A stretch of 46,289 bases of DNA from Bryobacteraceae bacterium (GTDB lineage Bacteria > Acidobacteriota > Terriglobia > Bryobacterales > Bryobacteraceae), in the NCBI GenBank assembly GCA_030039005.1, contig JASHQT010000469.1, positions 1 to 46,289 on the forward strand. Direction: 5' to 3'. Below, piece by piece: positions 18,582-30,364 of this stretch; within the stretch, counting starts at the first letter, position 1; each line of letters starts with the position of its first letter. A model generated the notes under the pieces. That model searched no databases. It was given only the letters and a program-made list of their open reading frames with translations, and was not told the DNA's origin. Both the position numbers and the translations under genes were made by a program.

Positions 18582-21493
18582 CAACGGGCGCTCTCGGCGA
18601 ACAGCAGCGCGACCGGGGAGCGCGCGAAAACTTTGTTCAGCGGCAGAAACAAACCGTTCTCGCGCTGTTCCGCGCAAACCTTCTGGCCGCTGAAAATCTC
18701 GCGAAAACTCATGGGAGCCGTCTTTTTCGGAAGTGCGATGGCCGTGTTTCCCCACAGATCTCCGACCGGCTGGTTGTGGGAGTTGCAGAGCTTCAAAAAG
18801 AAGCGCCCCGTTGCGGCGACCATGCTTTGATCTTGGATGCCGCGCGCGAAAGCCACGACGTGACGCGCCCGTGCTCCTTCGGCGGCCAAGCCGGCGTACG
18901 AGCCGCGCGCGAACAGATCCCGATGCTCGCGACGGAATCGCAGGGCTTCGCGCGTGATGAACATCTTGATGGCGCCATCACAAAGATTGTCGCGCAGACG
19001 ATCGAGCAACGCGGCCCGATCCCGGCTGGTATTCTCGCGAAGGCTCTCGATCATCTGGCGGCGGGGCTGATAATTCACCGGCCGCCGGTTGTCGGGATCC
19101 ACCAGATCGAATGCCCAAAGCTCGTTACCTTGATAGAAGTCGGGAACGCCGGGCGCGGCAATCTTCAGCACCAATTGCGCGAGCGAGTTCCATAACCCGG
19201 CGCGCGCGATCGGCGCCTGAAACTGGCGCAGATCCTGGAGAAAGGCGTTGCCGGGCGAGGCATCGAGCACTCGTTCGACGAAATTGGTGATGGCCTTATC
19301 GTAGGCGCTGTCGGGGTTTACCCAACTGGTGTGAATCTTGGCCTCGTGCAACGCCTTCTGCATATATCCGTCGATGCGCCGCACATAGGCTGTATGCGCT
19401 TCGGCATTCATGGGGTACAAAGGCCAGGTGCCGACCAGGGTCTGATACAGCAAATACTCTTCATTCGCGTCGGGCGCATAACTGCCGTTGACGGGTGTCC
19501 TCGCCGACCGGTTCAGGTCACGCCAGCGGCGAATCGCACGATACCATTCCGCCGGCGCCTCCGAGAGCACGTTGATGCGCGCGCGAACATCCTCGCCGCG
19601 CTTGGTGTCATGCGTCGAAGTCGCGTTCATTTCGTTGGGCCACACCTCCCGGCGAATGAGATTGCGGCGGTGAAACGCATTCACGGAGACGCCAAAATGC
19701 GCCAAGTCTCCTCCGACCTCGTTCAGGGAAGCCAGCGGATAATAGCGATAAAAAGCCGTGTCCTCCGCGCCTTTGGCCATCACGGGCGCAGACAATTGCT
19801 GGAAGCGCACAGCGAAGGTCCGGCGCTCGGCGCGCTGGGCATCGTTGGTTCCGTTGGGATCCTCCAGCAGCAGCAAACTTTGGATGAAATCAAATACGGA
19901 CTCGCTGGTGGCGGGGTTACGCATCTTCGCCGCATGCACCGCGAGGTTCACCTGCCGCCGGTCCTGCGGATCCACTTCCGTGGAATCGCCGCGAACATAG
20001 GTGCGATACACCGGAAATGCCGCCAGCACTTCGCGCAGGGCGTCGCGCAGACTTTCCAGCGTGAAGTCGCGGGACCAGCGATGCTGTTCGGAGATCTGGT
20101 CCAGGCGGCGAGCCAGCACGTTCAACTCGCTGGACATAGCCACTTGGAGGATCAGACGCTTGCTGTCGCAGAGCAGATCGCGCGGGGAAGCGGTCAACCC
20201 GGTGAAACGGCGATAGAGTTGTTGGAAGGCCTTGTCCTTGGTGCGGTCGACGAAAAGACCGTTCACCAGGTTCAGGAATCCGTATCCCGTGGTGCCCTCG
20301 ATCGCCCATTCGGTGCGTAGCGGTTCATTGCCGGTCAAAATCTTCTCGGCCACAATGTAAAATGGCCGATCGCCGCCGGGGCCGCTTTGGCCATTCCCGG
20401 CTCGGCAAGCGTCCTGCAGGGCGCGGAAGTATTTTTCCGGCTCGAACAGGCCATCGGGATGATCCACTCGCAGGCCGCGAATATGGCCGCGCCGCACCAG
20501 GTCGAAAATCAATGCGTGCACGGCGGAAAACACTTCGGGATCTTCCACGCGGATGGCGGCCAGATCGTTGACGTCGAAGAACCTCCGGTAGTTGATCTCA
20601 TCCATGGCGACGCGCCAGTAGCTCAAGCGGTAGGGCTCGCTTTCGAGCAGCCGCTCCAGACGGTCGAAGCTGTGGGAATCGCCTTGGCGGCCGTTGATTT
20701 CATCGAGTGACGCCGCAATGGCTTCGCCCGCTTCGGCGCTCGCCTCCAACAGACCAGACAGGCGGCGCTTGACGATCTCCTTCTCGCGTTGGCGCTCGCG
20801 GATCTTGGCGTCGTCGGTTTCCGTGGAGCCGGGCATGTGACTCAACGCCGTCACGATGCTTTCCATTTCGGCCAGGTGCTCGTGAGCGGGACCGAGTTTT
20901 TCGCGCAGTCTGGCGACGGCCGGCTCCAGCAACATGGTCCAAGTGCGGGGCGCCAGCGGCAGAGACACGCCGTAAATCGAGGCGTGAAATTGGCCGTCAG
21001 CGCAGCCAATGCAAATTTCCTGATTTTCGAGCACCCGCCCGTATTGATCGCCGAGCACCGGCAATAGCACCTTGTTCACCAGCTCTTGTCGCGGCGGATG
21101 CCAATCGATATCGAAAAAGCGCGCATAGGGACTGCTGGGACCATTCTCCAGTACGTCCCACCACCACAGGTTGGAGGGATGCGTGATGCACATATGATTC
21201 GGCACCACGTCGGCGATCAAGCCCATGTTCCGGCGGCGCAGGGCTTCCGACATGCGGAGAAACGAGGCCTCATCGCCGATCTCCGGATTGAAGCGCGATT
21301 GGTCGGTGACATCATAGCCATGCATGCTGCCGGGCCGCGCCATCAGAAACGGAGAAGCGTAGAGATCGGTGACGCCGAGCTCGTCGAAATATTCCGCCAG
21401 GGCGGCCGCGTCGTCGAAGGTGAACGCCTGATTGAATTGCACACGATAGGTAGCGGAAGGTGTGTAAGCAGGTTGTGTGTCACGGCGCTTCAT
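18581..21493 (-). CDS. treY: malto-oligosyltrehalose synthase
   Basis: Turns the reducing-end alpha-1,4 bond of a malto-oligosaccharide into the alpha,alpha-1,1 bond of trehalose. The product is large, about 970 residues, as usual for TreY, with the typical N-terminus TYRVQFNQAFTFDDAAALAEYFDELGV and the barrel signatures LIADVVPNHM and GLRVDHPDGLFEP. Near the end the conserved GVPDFYQGNELW and DLVDPDNRRPVNY appear. I start at ATG 21493; a TTG two codons earlier is in frame, and neither has a clear Shine-Dalgarno. It lies 122 bases after the treS fusion gene and overlaps treZ by one base. Confidence 0.95.
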   Translation of the reverse strand: MKRRDTQPAYTPSATYRVQFNQAFTFDDAAALAEYFDELGVTDLYASPFLMARPGSMHGYDVTDQSRFNPEIGDEASFLRMSEALRRRNMGLIADVVPNHMCITHPSNLWWWDVLENGPSSPYARFFDIDWHPPRQELVNKVLLPVLGDQYGRVLENQEICIGCADGQFHASIYGVSLPLAPRTWTMLLEPAVARLREKLGPAHEHLAEMESIVTALSHMPGSTETDDAKIRERQREKEIVKRRLSGLLEASAEAGEAIAASLDEINGRQGDSHSFDRLERLLESEPYRLSYWRVAMDEINYRRFFDVNDLAAIRVEDPEVFSAVHALIFDLVRRGHIRGLRVDHPDGLFEPEKYFRALQDACRAGNGQSGPGGDRPFYIVAEKILTGNEPLRTEWAIEGTTGYGFLNLVNGLFVDRTKDKAFQQLYRRFTGLTASPRDLLCDSKRLILQVAMSSELNVLARRLDQISEQHRWSRDFTLESLRDALREVLAAFPVYRTYVRGDSTEVDPQDRRQVNLAVHAAKMRNPATSESVFDFIQSLLLLEDPNGTNDAQRAERRTFAVRFQQLSAPVMAKGAEDTAFYRYYPLASLNEVGGDLAHFGVSVNAFHRRNLIRREVWPNEMNATSTHDTKRGEDVRARINVLSEAPAEWYRAIRRWRDLNRSARTPVNGSYAPDANEEYLLYQTLVGTWPLYPMNAEAHTAYVRRIDGYMQKALHEAKIHTSWVNPDSAYDKAITNFVERVLDASPGNAFLQDLRQFQAPIARAGLWNSLAQLVLKIAAPGVPDFYQGNELWAFDLVDPDNRRPVNYQPRRQMIESLRENTSRDRAALLDRLRDNLCDGAIKMFITREALRFRREHRDLFARGSYAGLAAEGARARHVVAFARGIQDQSMVAATGRFFLKLCNSHNQPVGDLWGNTAIALPKKTAPMSFREIFSGQKVCAEQRENGLFLPLNKVFARSPVALLFAESAR

Positions 21494-21615
21494 AAGCAAG
21501 AGATTAAACGGGGCGCTAGCCTGCTAAAGGCGGGCCGGCTCCCTCCCCAATGGACTCCGGGGAGCGCATAAGATTTCACTTGCGTCCGAAACGGAAGTTG
21601 CGGCCCGTGAAGTGC

Positions 21616-24966
<3,351 letters not shown>

Positions 24967-25008
24967 TTACTTGTAGTGTGACCGATCCGGAGAAAAAGAA
25001 GTTTCGAC

Positions 25009-26805
25009 TTACTGGCTCACGCTGACGTTAGCGGAGTTACTGCTCTGGCCGCCCACCGTGACCACCAGCGGCTGACTGCCGCTCGAAAGTCCCGAGGGCA
25101 CCGCGATGTTCAACTGCCAAAGCCCGACAAAGCCGGGAGCGAGGCCCGCAAACGAAACCGTGGCGGGTTGGCCGCCGATGGTCGCGGTCACGGTGGAAGT
25201 GACCTCGGAGAGTGGGCTGGAGCCCGCCGCCGCGCCATCGGCCGGCTGGTTGCTGACGGCTCCCGCGCCGGTCAAATACGCGATGATCGTCGCGCCCGCC
25301 TTCGCCGGATTGCCGGAGCCGTTCAAACTGAAGTCGGAATTCTGCACGATGGCGTGCGAGCCGCTGAAAAAGATTCCGGGTGCGGCCGCCAGCACCGTGA
25401 TGTTCACCTGGCTGCTGGCAAACCCGTTGGTGCTGACGGTGAGCGTTGCCGTTCCAGGCTTGGTTTCCCAGGGAATCTGAAAATTGATCTGCCCTGAATT
25501 CTCGTAAAGCACGGGAGCAGCCACGCCGTTCACCAGAACCGAAACCCCTCCTAAGTCCGATGCAAGCGGTAACGAAGCGGCGGCCGCGCTGAGATTAACG
25601 CCGGTGAAATTCGAACCGAAAATCGTAACCAACGCGCCCGGCGAAATCGGCGTCTTGAAGCTGGCTGCATTCACCACGCCGCCGCCCGCGATGGAAGGGG
25701 ACTGCGGCTTCAGCGTCCGGATCACGTTGTTTTGCGTGTCGGAGAAATACACGGTGCCCGAAGAATTCACGATAATGCCGCGAGGAAAGGAGAGCAGCGC
25801 ATTCGTCGCAAAACCGCCGTCGCCGTAATAGCCCGGGGTGGGCTCGCCGCCGATTTCCTGCCCGGCGATGGTGGTGATGATTCCATCCGGCGAAACTTTG
25901 CGGATTACGCTATTGTCGGTATCGCAGATGTAAAGGTAACCCTGGGAATCGAGCGCGATGGCAGTGGGCTCGTTCAGAGACGCGTCCGCCGCGGGCCCGT
26001 TGTCGCCCGAGTAGCCGATGTAGCCGTTCCCGGCCAGCACGGTCAGATTTCCGTTGGAGAATTTTGAGATCCGCATCCCATCTTGTTCGGAGATGTACAG
26101 GTTCCCCGCCGAATCCACCAGCACGCTTTCCGGATCGTTCAACTGCTGGATGGTGGCGGCGCCTCCGACGATGGTGTTGATGTCGCCCGTGGCGGAGGTG
26201 ATTTCGCGAATCACATTATTCCCGGAGTCGGCGATGTAGATGTTGTTGGCCTTATCAATCGCGACGCCGGTGGGGAAATCCAACTCGGCCAAGCCAGATA
26301 GCCCGCCGTCGCCGCTATAGCCGCCGGTGTTGGTACCGGCAATCGTAATGATGGTGCCGGCGGGGACACTGAGGCCACTCGCCGTAGAGCCTTCCACCAC
26401 TTCCCAGACCACGTGATTGGGTGCATCCGCGATGATGATATCGCCCACCGAATCCACCACTACGGCCGCGGGGCCCAGCATCTCGGCGCTGGTGGCGGCG
26501 GTTTTCGTAGAAACGGTGGCCTCCACGAAGCCGGCGGTGCCATCGCCCGCTACCGTGTTAATCGTGCCTCCGGAAATCTCCCGGAGGCGCGTGTTCACCG
26601 AATCGGCGATGTACAAGTTTCCGGACGAATCGAACGCCAGCCCCAGGGGCCCGTCCAATTCCGCGCTCGAAGCCGCGCCGCCATCGCCCGAATATCCCGC
26701 CGCCCCGGTACCGGCGTAGGTATTGATGATGTATTGCTGGCCCCAAGCGCAACTCAGAAAGAGGACACCCAACGCGGGGGGTATAAAAAATAGCCGAATT
26801 GTCAT
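25009..26805 (-). CDS. secreted NHL-repeat protein with Solibacter-type C-terminal domain
   Basis: A 598-residue exported protein. A signal peptide (IRLFFIPPALGVLFLSCAWG) is followed by six or so NHL repeats forming a beta-propeller, each with the pattern LDGPLGLAFDSSGNLYIADS and a linker such as GYSGDGG. The last 220 residues, from about NAASFKTPISPGALVTIFGSNF, are the C-terminal domain defined from Solibacter (TIGR03437-type), with two immunoglobulin-like strands sets. Proteins of this build are abundant in Bryobacterales and are presumed to act at the cell surface, perhaps in carbohydrate or protein binding, but no activity is established. It is divergent from sodC, with 224 bases between that hold no gene I can see. 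Confidence 0.9.
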   Translation of the reverse strand: MTIRLFFIPPALGVLFLSCAWGQQYIINTYAGTGAAGYSGDGGAASSAELDGPLGLAFDSSGNLYIADSVNTRLREISGGTINTVAGDGTAGFVEATVSTKTAATSAEMLGPAAVVVDSVGDIIIADAPNHVVWEVVEGSTASGLSVPAGTIITIAGTNTGGYSGDGGLSGLAELDFPTGVAIDKANNIYIADSGNNVIREITSATGDINTIVGGAATIQQLNDPESVLVDSAGNLYISEQDGMRISKFSNGNLTVLAGNGYIGYSGDNGPAADASLNEPTAIALDSQGYLYICDTDNSVIRKVSPDGIITTIAGQEIGGEPTPGYYGDGGFATNALLSFPRGIIVNSSGTVYFSDTQNNVIRTLKPQSPSIAGGGVVNAASFKTPISPGALVTIFGSNFTGVNLSAAAASLPLASDLGGVSVLVNGVAAPVLYENSGQINFQIPWETKPGTATLTVSTNGFASSQVNITVLAAAPGIFFSGSHAIVQNSDFSLNGSGNPAKAGATIIAYLTGAGAVSNQPADGAAAGSSPLSEVTSTVTATIGGQPATVSFAGLAPGFVGLWQLNIAVPSGLSSGSQPLVVTVGGQSSNSANVSVSQ

Positions 26806-27014
26806 AATGCAAAATTAGAAACAACCCGCGCGAGGCAGGGAAGTTCTGCGGATACCTTAGGATGCCACACCCGCAAGGCTGCTGGCACCCGTGAAAATTC
26901 GGCACGCTGGGCGCGCAGCAAAGTCACGCCTGGGGAGCGTCTGCAACTGCCCGGGCCGTCGTGGCGGCCATTGTGGCCTTTGACGCGCGAGACCGAATCG
27001 CGAGAAGATTCCAG

Positions 27015-27024
27015 GGAGGAGAGG
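27015..27024 (+). promoter_or_regulatory. ribosome binding site of sodC
   Basis: GGAGGAGAGG ends five bases before the ATG at 27030. It selects this start over an in-frame ATG at 26961 that would put the signal peptide internally. Confidence 0.7.
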
Positions 27025-27029
27025 GGAAC

Positions 27030-27545
27030 ATGAAATCCATAATTGTGTTGACTCTTGCGGCCGCTGGAGTGCTGGCCGCGGGTGTTCAAGCGGCGAATAA
27101 GCCGGTGACGGTGGAGTTGAAAGATGCCAAGGGCCAGAGTGTGGGAACTGCGACGCTTAGCGACAACAAAGGCGGCGGAGTGAAAATCAAGCTCGACCTC
27201 AAGAATTTGCCGCCGGGCGAGCATGCGATTCACATCCACCAGATGGCTCAATGCGAGCCACCGTTCACCTCGGCCGGAGGGCATTTCAATCCGGACATGA
27301 AGAAGCACGGCCTGGAGAATCCCGAAGGACCGCACGCCGGCGACATGAAGAATTTCATGGTCAAGCCCAACGGTACCGCGAAGCTCACGGTGGTGGATGA
27401 ACGCGTGAACCTGGACGACGACGCCCACTCGGTGTTCGCTAACGGCGGGACAGCGCTTATGATTCACGCCATGGCGGACGACAACAAGACCGACCCGGCA
27501 GGCAACGCGGGCGCGCGCATCGCCTGCGGCGCCATTACCAGATAG
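27030..27545 (+). CDS. sodC: Cu/Zn superoxide dismutase, periplasmic
   Basis: Dismutates superoxide in the periplasm. A signal peptide ([21 protein letters not shown]) precedes a 150-residue mature domain. All metal ligands are present by comparison with known SODs: H68 and H70 (IHIH), H85 (GGHFNP), H93, H102 and D105 (GPHAGD), and H146 (MIHAMADD). C75 and C166 can form the conserved disulfide. The ATG at 27030 follows GGAGGAGAGG, a strong ribosome site. It is divergent from the NHL gene and is followed after about 100 bases by ppk on the same strand. Confidence 0.96.
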   Translation: MKSIIVLTLAAAGVLAAGVQAANKPVTVELKDAKGQSVGTATLSDNKGGGVKIKLDLKNLPPGEHAIHIHQMAQCEPPFTSAGGHFNPDMKKHGLENPEGPHAGDMKNFMVKPNGTAKLTVVDERVNLDDDAHSVFANGGTALMIHAMADDNKTDPAGNAGARIACGAITR

Positions 27546-27641
27546 CTCACTGCCCGGCCGGTTGCAATCCAATATTGATCGCCGCGCCACAAAACTGTAA
27601 CGCGCGGGTGCCAGTCTATTGATTTCCGTCCCGGCGACTTC

Positions 27642-29864
27642 ATGGAAAAATCCCCCGACCAGGCCGACACGCGTAAGCGCAAGAAAGCGGCGGCTCGTGA
27701 AACGGCCACGGCTCCGCAGGCCGAGGCTCGCCGCGATCTGGGCGACCCGTCGCTCTACATCAACCGCGAGCTGGGCCTGCTGGCCTTTCAACGGCGCGTT
27801 CTCGAGGAAGCCGAAGAGCGGGGAAACCCGCTGCTCGATCGCGTGAAGTTCCTCGCGATCCTGGGATCCAACCTCAACGAATTTTATATGGTGCGCGTGG
27901 CCGGGCTGCTAGGCCAAATGGACGCGGGGATCACCGACGCCGGGCCTGATGGAATGCAGCCCCGCGCGCAGTTGATCGCCATCCGGCGCGAGATGAAGCG
28001 CTTGATGGGAGAGGCGTACAAGTGTCTGGCCGATCTTCTGCCGGAACTCGACGAAGCGGGAATCCGGATCCTAGACTACGCCGCGCTGAACGAAATCCAG
28101 GCGCGAGTAGCGGCCAATTATTTTACCGAGCTGGCGTTTCCGGTTCTGACGCCGCTCGCTTTCGATCCGGGCCGGCCTTTCCCGCACATCTCCAACCTCA
28201 GCTTGAACCTGGCCGCGCTGGTTCGCGACACCGCCGGCAACGAGCGCTTCGCGCGCATCAAGGTGCCGGATTCGCTGCCGCCCCTGGTGCCGGTGAACCG
28301 CGCCGCCGCGCCCAAGCAGAAGCGCCGGCGATCGCAATCCCATCTCGAGTTCGTCTGGTTGGAACAGGTGATCGCCGCGCATCTGGGCGCGTTGTTTCCG
28401 GGGATGGAAGTGCTCGAAGTGCATCCCTTTCACGTCACGCGCGACGCCGATATCGAGATCAAGGAACTGGAGGCCGAGGACCTGCTCGAAAGCATCGAAG
28501 CGGGCGTGCGGCAACGGCGTTTCGGCGATGTGGTCCGGCTGATGGTAGGCCAAGACATGCCGCCCCACATTCTTGAGATCCTGATGAACAACCTGGAGGT
28601 GGAGGCGAGCGAAGTGTTTCGCATCAACGGACCGCTTTCCATGAGCCGGCTGATGTTTCTGTACAATCTTGACCGGCCCGACCTCAAGGACGCGACGTTC
28701 GTTCCCGCTCTTCCCGCGCCGCTTGCACAGCCTTCCCCGGACGAGGAGCTGTTCGGGTTGATCGCGCACCAGGATATTCTGCTGCACCATCCCTATGAAT
28801 CGTTCCAGCCGGTCATCGATTTCTTGAAAAAGGCCGCCCACGACCCCCTGGTGCTGGCGGTCAAGATCTGCCTCTACCGGACCGGCCGCAATTCCCCGAT
28901 CGTGCAGGCGCTGCTCGAAGCGATCGAAGAAGAGAAGCAGGTAGCGACGCTGGTGGAGCTGAAAGCGCGTTTCGATGAGGAGAGCAACATCGAGTGGGCG
29001 AAGGCGCTGGAAGCCCAAGGCGTGCACGTGGTGTATGGCCTGATCGGTCTGAAGATCCACTGCAAGGTGGCGATGGTGGTGCGCAAAGAAGGCGAGCGCA
29101 TCGCGCGTTACGTGCACCTTTCCACCGGCAATTACAACGCCGTGACGGCGCATTTGTATACCGACATCGGAATGTTCACCGCGAGCGAAGAGGTGGCCGA
29201 CGACGTTACGCACTTATTCAACTATCTCACCGGCTATTCGGCCAAGGCCGACTACAAGCGGCTGCTGGTGTCGCCCGTCAATCTGCGCGGCCGGATGGAG
29301 GCGATGATCGAGCGCGAGATCGAGCATCGGAACCAGGGGCGAGGGGGGCATCTCATCTTTAAGACCAATGCCCTGGTGGACCCGGAGATGGTCCAGTTGT
29401 TGTATCGCGCCTCGCAGGCCGGCGTGCGCGTGCAGTTGCTGGTGCGCGGAATCTGCTGTTTGCGGCCGGGTGTGGCCGGCGTGAGCGAGAACATCGAAGT
29501 GACCAGCATCGTGGGGCGTTTTCTGGAGCACAGCCGGATTTACTATTTCCACAATGGCGGCGCCGAGGAGGTGTATCTGGGCAGCGCCGATCTGATGCCT
29601 CGCAATCTGGATCACCGCGTGGAAATTCTGTTTCCGCTGGCCGGGGACAAGTTGATTGCTCGCGTTCGAGATCAATTACTGCGGGGCTATCTCAGCGACA
29701 CCGCCAAAGCCCGGCGGATGCTCGCTGACGGCACGTATGTGCGCCGGAAGGCGGCCAATGGAAAGCCGGCCTTCAATTGCCAGGAATCCTGGATTCCGAA
29801 GCGGCGCTCGGAATCTCACGAAAGCGCCGAGAACCTCGCGCTGAAGCATCGTCCCGACGATTAA
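27642..29864 (+). CDS. ppk: polyphosphate kinase 1
   Basis: Makes long-chain polyphosphate from ATP. The 740-residue product has the four-domain PPK1 layout: N-terminal YINRELGLLAFQRRVLEEAE, the FLAILGSNLNEFYMVRVAGL region, PVLTPLAFDPGRPFPHISNL, and two PLD-like C-terminal domains. The autophosphorylated histidine is H473 (LKIHCKVAMVVR) and the second essential histidine is H492 (YVHLSTGNYN). Their spacing of 19 equals that of H435 and H454 in Escherichia coli. An unconserved, Ala/Lys-rich tail of about 30 residues starts the protein, so the exact ATG is less certain than the identity. No ppx or phoU lies next to it. Confidence 0.96.
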   Translation: MEKSPDQADTRKRKKAAARETATAPQAEARRDLGDPSLYINRELGLLAFQRRVLEEAEERGNPLLDRVKFLAILGSNLNEFYMVRVAGLLGQMDAGITDAGPDGMQPRAQLIAIRREMKRLMGEAYKCLADLLPELDEAGIRILDYAALNEIQARVAANYFTELAFPVLTPLAFDPGRPFPHISNLSLNLAALVRDTAGNERFARIKVPDSLPPLVPVNRAAAPKQKRRRSQSHLEFVWLEQVIAAHLGALFPGMEVLEVHPFHVTRDADIEIKELEAEDLLESIEAGVRQRRFGDVVRLMVGQDMPPHILEILMNNLEVEASEVFRINGPLSMSRLMFLYNLDRPDLKDATFVPALPAPLAQPSPDEELFGLIAHQDILLHHPYESFQPVIDFLKKAAHDPLVLAVKICLYRTGRNSPIVQALLEAIEEEKQVATLVELKARFDEESNIEWAKALEAQGVHVVYGLIGLKIHCKVAMVVRKEGERIARYVHLSTGNYNAVTAHLYTDIGMFTASEEVADDVTHLFNYLTGYSAKADYKRLLVSPVNLRGRMEAMIEREIEHRNQGRGGHLIFKTNALVDPEMVQLLYRASQAGVRVQLLVRGICCLRPGVAGVSENIEVTSIVGRFLEHSRIYYFHNGGAEEVYLGSADLMPRNLDHRVEILFPLAGDKLIARVRDQLLRGYLSDTAKARRMLADGTYVRRKAANGKPAFNCQESWIPKRRSESHESAENLALKHRPDD

Positions 29865-29883
29865 CTGCCGCTGAATCGTGGCA

Positions 29884-29911
29884 GCCTAATCTTGGCGGCC
29901 TAATCTTGGCG
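29884..29911. repeat. 14-base tandem duplication after ppk
   Basis: GCCTAATCTTGGCG occurs twice without a gap, preceded by a poorer third copy (GCTGAATCGTGGCA). The array covers the stop codon of the small minus-strand gene at 29900. Confidence 0.8.
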
Positions 29912-30133
29912 GACAGACGCGTCTGAGCCGCGCGAGCGGCCACGCCACCAGCTCCAGCCCACCAGAACCACAAGGCCGGCCAACAGCAACACCAGCGACG
30001 ACGGGGCAGGCGCGATCCTCATGGGTTGCGGATCGTGCGTATCGCCGCGAGCGGCGACGGCGAGAATCAGGCTGAAGATAGCGGGACACACCCTGGAGGT
30101 CCCGGCTGCGCGCAGACTCTGAAGAATTCGCAT
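29900..30133 (-). CDS. possible small exported protein with PEP-CTERM-like tail
   Basis: A 77-residue open frame. Residues 1-29 could be a signal peptide ending AVAARG. Residues 42-68 read PAPSSLVLLLAGLVVLVGWSWWRGRSR: a short Pro-x-Pro-Ser motif, one hydrophobic helix and an arginine cluster. This is the layout of PEP-CTERM sorting signals, with Ala instead of Glu in the motif and a ten-residue extra tail. No Shine-Dalgarno is seen before the ATG, and no exosortase gene is in the window. The frame lies alone in the 500-base gap between ppk and the OmpA-family gene, so it is not a shadow of another gene. It may be a chance frame. Confidence 0.35.
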   Translation of the reverse strand: MRILQSLRAAGTSRVCPAIFSLILAVAARGDTHDPQPMRIAPAPSSLVLLLAGLVVLVGWSWWRGRSRGSDASVRQD

Positions 30134-30352
30134 GTTTTAAGGGTTTTCTGAAACTCAGAATGTCACAAGAGGTGGTGTCTTTGCAAGCAACCGGCATCGC
30201 GGTTAGGCACTGCGGTTAGGGGTGAGGGAAGTCAGAAGATAGCGTCAGTTTTACCAGCCCACAGGCTAGTCACGTTCGAGTCACCTGCGCTAACTGTCTG
30301 TATTCCCAGCCGCCGAAGACAGGTCACGAATTTGCATCTTTCGCCCAGCAAT

Positions 30353-30358
30353 GGAGGT
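30353..30358 (+). promoter_or_regulatory. ribosome binding site of the OmpA-family gene
   Basis: GGAGGT lies six bases before the ATG at 30365 and selects that start over the in-frame ATG at 30332. Confidence 0.65.
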
Positions 30359-30364
30359 GCAGGC

